In this document: positions 63,334 to 64,000 of the stretch, piece by piece
How the letters are laid out: each line of letters opens with the position of its first letter
Position numbering within the stretch: position 1 is the first letter of the stretch
Source: Streptomyces bluensis
Lineage (GTDB): Bacteria; Actinomycetota; Actinomycetes; Streptomycetales; Streptomycetaceae
Assembly (NCBI RefSeq): GCF_014650715.1
Contig: NZ_BMVM01000016.1
Location: forward strand, 118,496-182,495
DNA: 64,000 bases
Reading direction: 5' to 3'
Position numbers and translations under genes: made by a program
The notes under the pieces: generated by a model
The model's database searches: none
Told to the model about the DNA's origin: nothing
Seen by the model: only the letters and a program-made list of their open reading frames with translations

Positions 63334-63377
63334 GGCCCGCCGCTTCGGACGGATCCGCCCCAAGCTCCGCGCCATCG

Positions 63378-63563
63378 CTGGAGGCCGACGCGGAGCGGGA
63401 GCGGACGCTGGACCGCTTGGAGGCGCGCATGGAGGCCCTGCAGTTCTCCATGCGCGCCCGCCGCGGATCGCTTCGGTTCGAACTCTGGCGGCACGACCTG
63501 CACGAGACCTGGTTCCGGCTGGTCGACCCCGACGGCCAGGACCCCGCCCCTGAAGGGAGTTGA
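63378..63563 (+). pseudogene. tap: tap (telomere-associated protein) C-terminal fragment
   Basis: The last 61 residues before a stop at 63561-63563 read ERERTLDRLEARMEALQFSM, RARRGSLRFELWRHDLHETW, VDPDGQDPAPEGS. They resemble the C-terminus of Tap, the telomere DNA-binding protein that recruits Tpg. The preceding about 680 residues are absent and replaced by an oppositely oriented coiled-coil fragment. Confidence 0.6.
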
Positions 63564-63571
63564 GCACCGCC

Positions 63572-64000
63572 GTGGAGATCCATGACGCGATCGAGCAGGC
63601 CGACCGGGAGGGCCTCACCCGGGAGCCGCCGAAGACCCTGAAGGGCCAGATCGGCTACCTGCTCAAGCAGCTGGGCAGCGCGAAGGCCGTCGCTCAGGAG
63701 ATCGGTGTCACCGCCGACTCCGTCAACCGCTACCGGCGCGGCGCCCGCAAGCACGCCCGCGCCGACGTCGCTGCGAAGATCGACGACGCCGTACGGCAGC
63801 GGTGGCAGCCGCAGGTACGCAAGCGCCGACAGCGCCAGGCCGCCACCACCGGCGGGATCACGGTGGAGACCCGCGTCCGCTTCGGGTATACCGCACCGGT
63901 AGGCGCGACCGACGACGGCCGCTTCCGGCGACTCACCGTGCACCTCCCCCGTTATGTTCTTCGCGGTCCTGCAAGAGGGCCGCTGGCCTCCGGGCCCGGC
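63572..64000 (+). CDS. tpg: Telomere terminal protein Tpg (partial, runs off window)
   Basis: Starts at GTG 63572, eight bases after the tap stop, the usual tap-tpg pairing. The first 120 residues match Tpg, the protein attached covalently to the 5' ends of Streptomyces chromosomes and linear plasmids: KTLKGQIGYLLKQLGSAKAV, AQEIGVTADSVNRYRRGARK (HTH-like), ARADVAAKIDDAVRQRWQPQ, VRKRRQRQAATTGGITVETR and FGYTAPVGATDDGRFRRLTV. After HLPR the chain no longer looks like Tpg, so it may be frameshifted or fused near 63950, but the window ends before this can be judged. Confidence 0.75.
   Translation, partial: MEIHDAIEQADREGLTREPPKTLKGQIGYLLKQLGSAKAVAQEIGVTADSVNRYRRGARKHARADVAAKIDDAVRQRWQPQVRKRRQRQAATTGGITVETRVRFGYTAPVGATDDGRFRRLTVHLPRYVLRGPARGPLASGPG

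Noticed and set aside
62855..63943. A 362-codon minus-strand frame antisense to tap and tpg
   Set aside because: Only its middle (63016-63333) is protein-like. The upstream part is antisense to recognisable Tap and Tpg sequence.
1..64000. CRISPR arrays, tRNA, rRNA and riboswitches
   Set aside because: No regularly spaced repeats, no clover-leaf with a GTTCRANNC arm and no recognisable riboswitch core were found by eye; a covariance-model search was not possible.

Overview
The window looks like part of a chromosome arm of a linear Streptomyces (or very close relative) replicon. The evidence is the very high GC with C/G in third codon positions, Tat and Sec-type secreted proteins, GTG/TTG starts behind strong GGAGG sites, rare TTA codons confined to a few genes, and at the right end a tpg (telomere terminal protein) gene directly after the tail of a tap gene. 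Intact genes alternate with many decayed remnants of insertion sequences (IS21/IstB, IS701, IS1182, IS630, IS110, IS5) and of household or resistance-type genes (vanX-like, ligA, ATP-dependent DNA ligase, DUF721/DciA-like, MmyB-like regulator), as is usual in Streptomyces arms. No rRNA, tRNA, CRISPR array, prophage or complete integrase was seen.

Left part (1-31 kb): a patchwork of single-gene functions. These are a secreted phytase-like esterase, two SAM methyltransferases, two GNAT acetyltransferases, a Tat-exported zinc metalloprotease, an ArsR-like regulator, a pair of secreted proteins (one I36 inhibitor-like), an unusual amidase translationally coupled to a small TTG-started Tat-type peptide, a LysR/LysE exporter pair, hydrolases, an XRE-cupin regulator with a perfect palindrome in its promoter region, and a TetR/NmrA-like divergent pair. 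Decayed genes lie between them, including two vanX-like fragments, a ligA fragment and two DUF721 fragments.

Middle (31-38 kb): a small membrane peptide overlaps a gene coding HTH + coiled coil + response-regulator receiver. A convergent two-gene operon then joins a cis-prenyl diphosphate synthase (UppS-like) through a GTGA overlap to a DUF2236 (MpaB/Lcp-type) oxygenase-like protein carrying C-terminal EF-hands. This is the most interesting system here. IS110 and IS630 remnants and a DUF6368 protein follow.

38.8-45.7 kb is a plant-biomass island: secreted GH6 cellulase, a two-enzyme GH10-GH62 xylanase/arabinofuranosidase, a collapsed GH43-like gene, GH27 alpha-galactosidase with a short ricin-type domain, and a CE1 esterase with CBM2. 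CebR-like boxes lie between the GH6 and GH10-GH62 genes, and a good promoter flanked by palindromes precedes the GH27 gene.

46-49 kb holds an AraC regulator with two TTA codons, a frameshifted secreted protein, and a complete but internally deleted IS5-family element with 37-bp terminal repeats. 49.5-62.5 kb is a sugar-uptake and oxidation locus: ROK regulator, RbsA-, RbsC- and RbsB-like ABC importer, Gfo/Idh dehydrogenase, TIM-barrel isomerase/epimerase, a collapsed remnant that fuses an inositol-phosphate-synthase-like start to a phosphodiesterase-like end (an Ebo-type cluster?), a Tat-exported TIM-barrel protein, and a secreted PQQ-type sugar dehydrogenase with PKD domain. A shared sequence, CTTTGTC-N9-GAARAAG-like, occurs upstream of three points in this locus and may be the ROK operator. 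The window ends in the tap tail and tpg.
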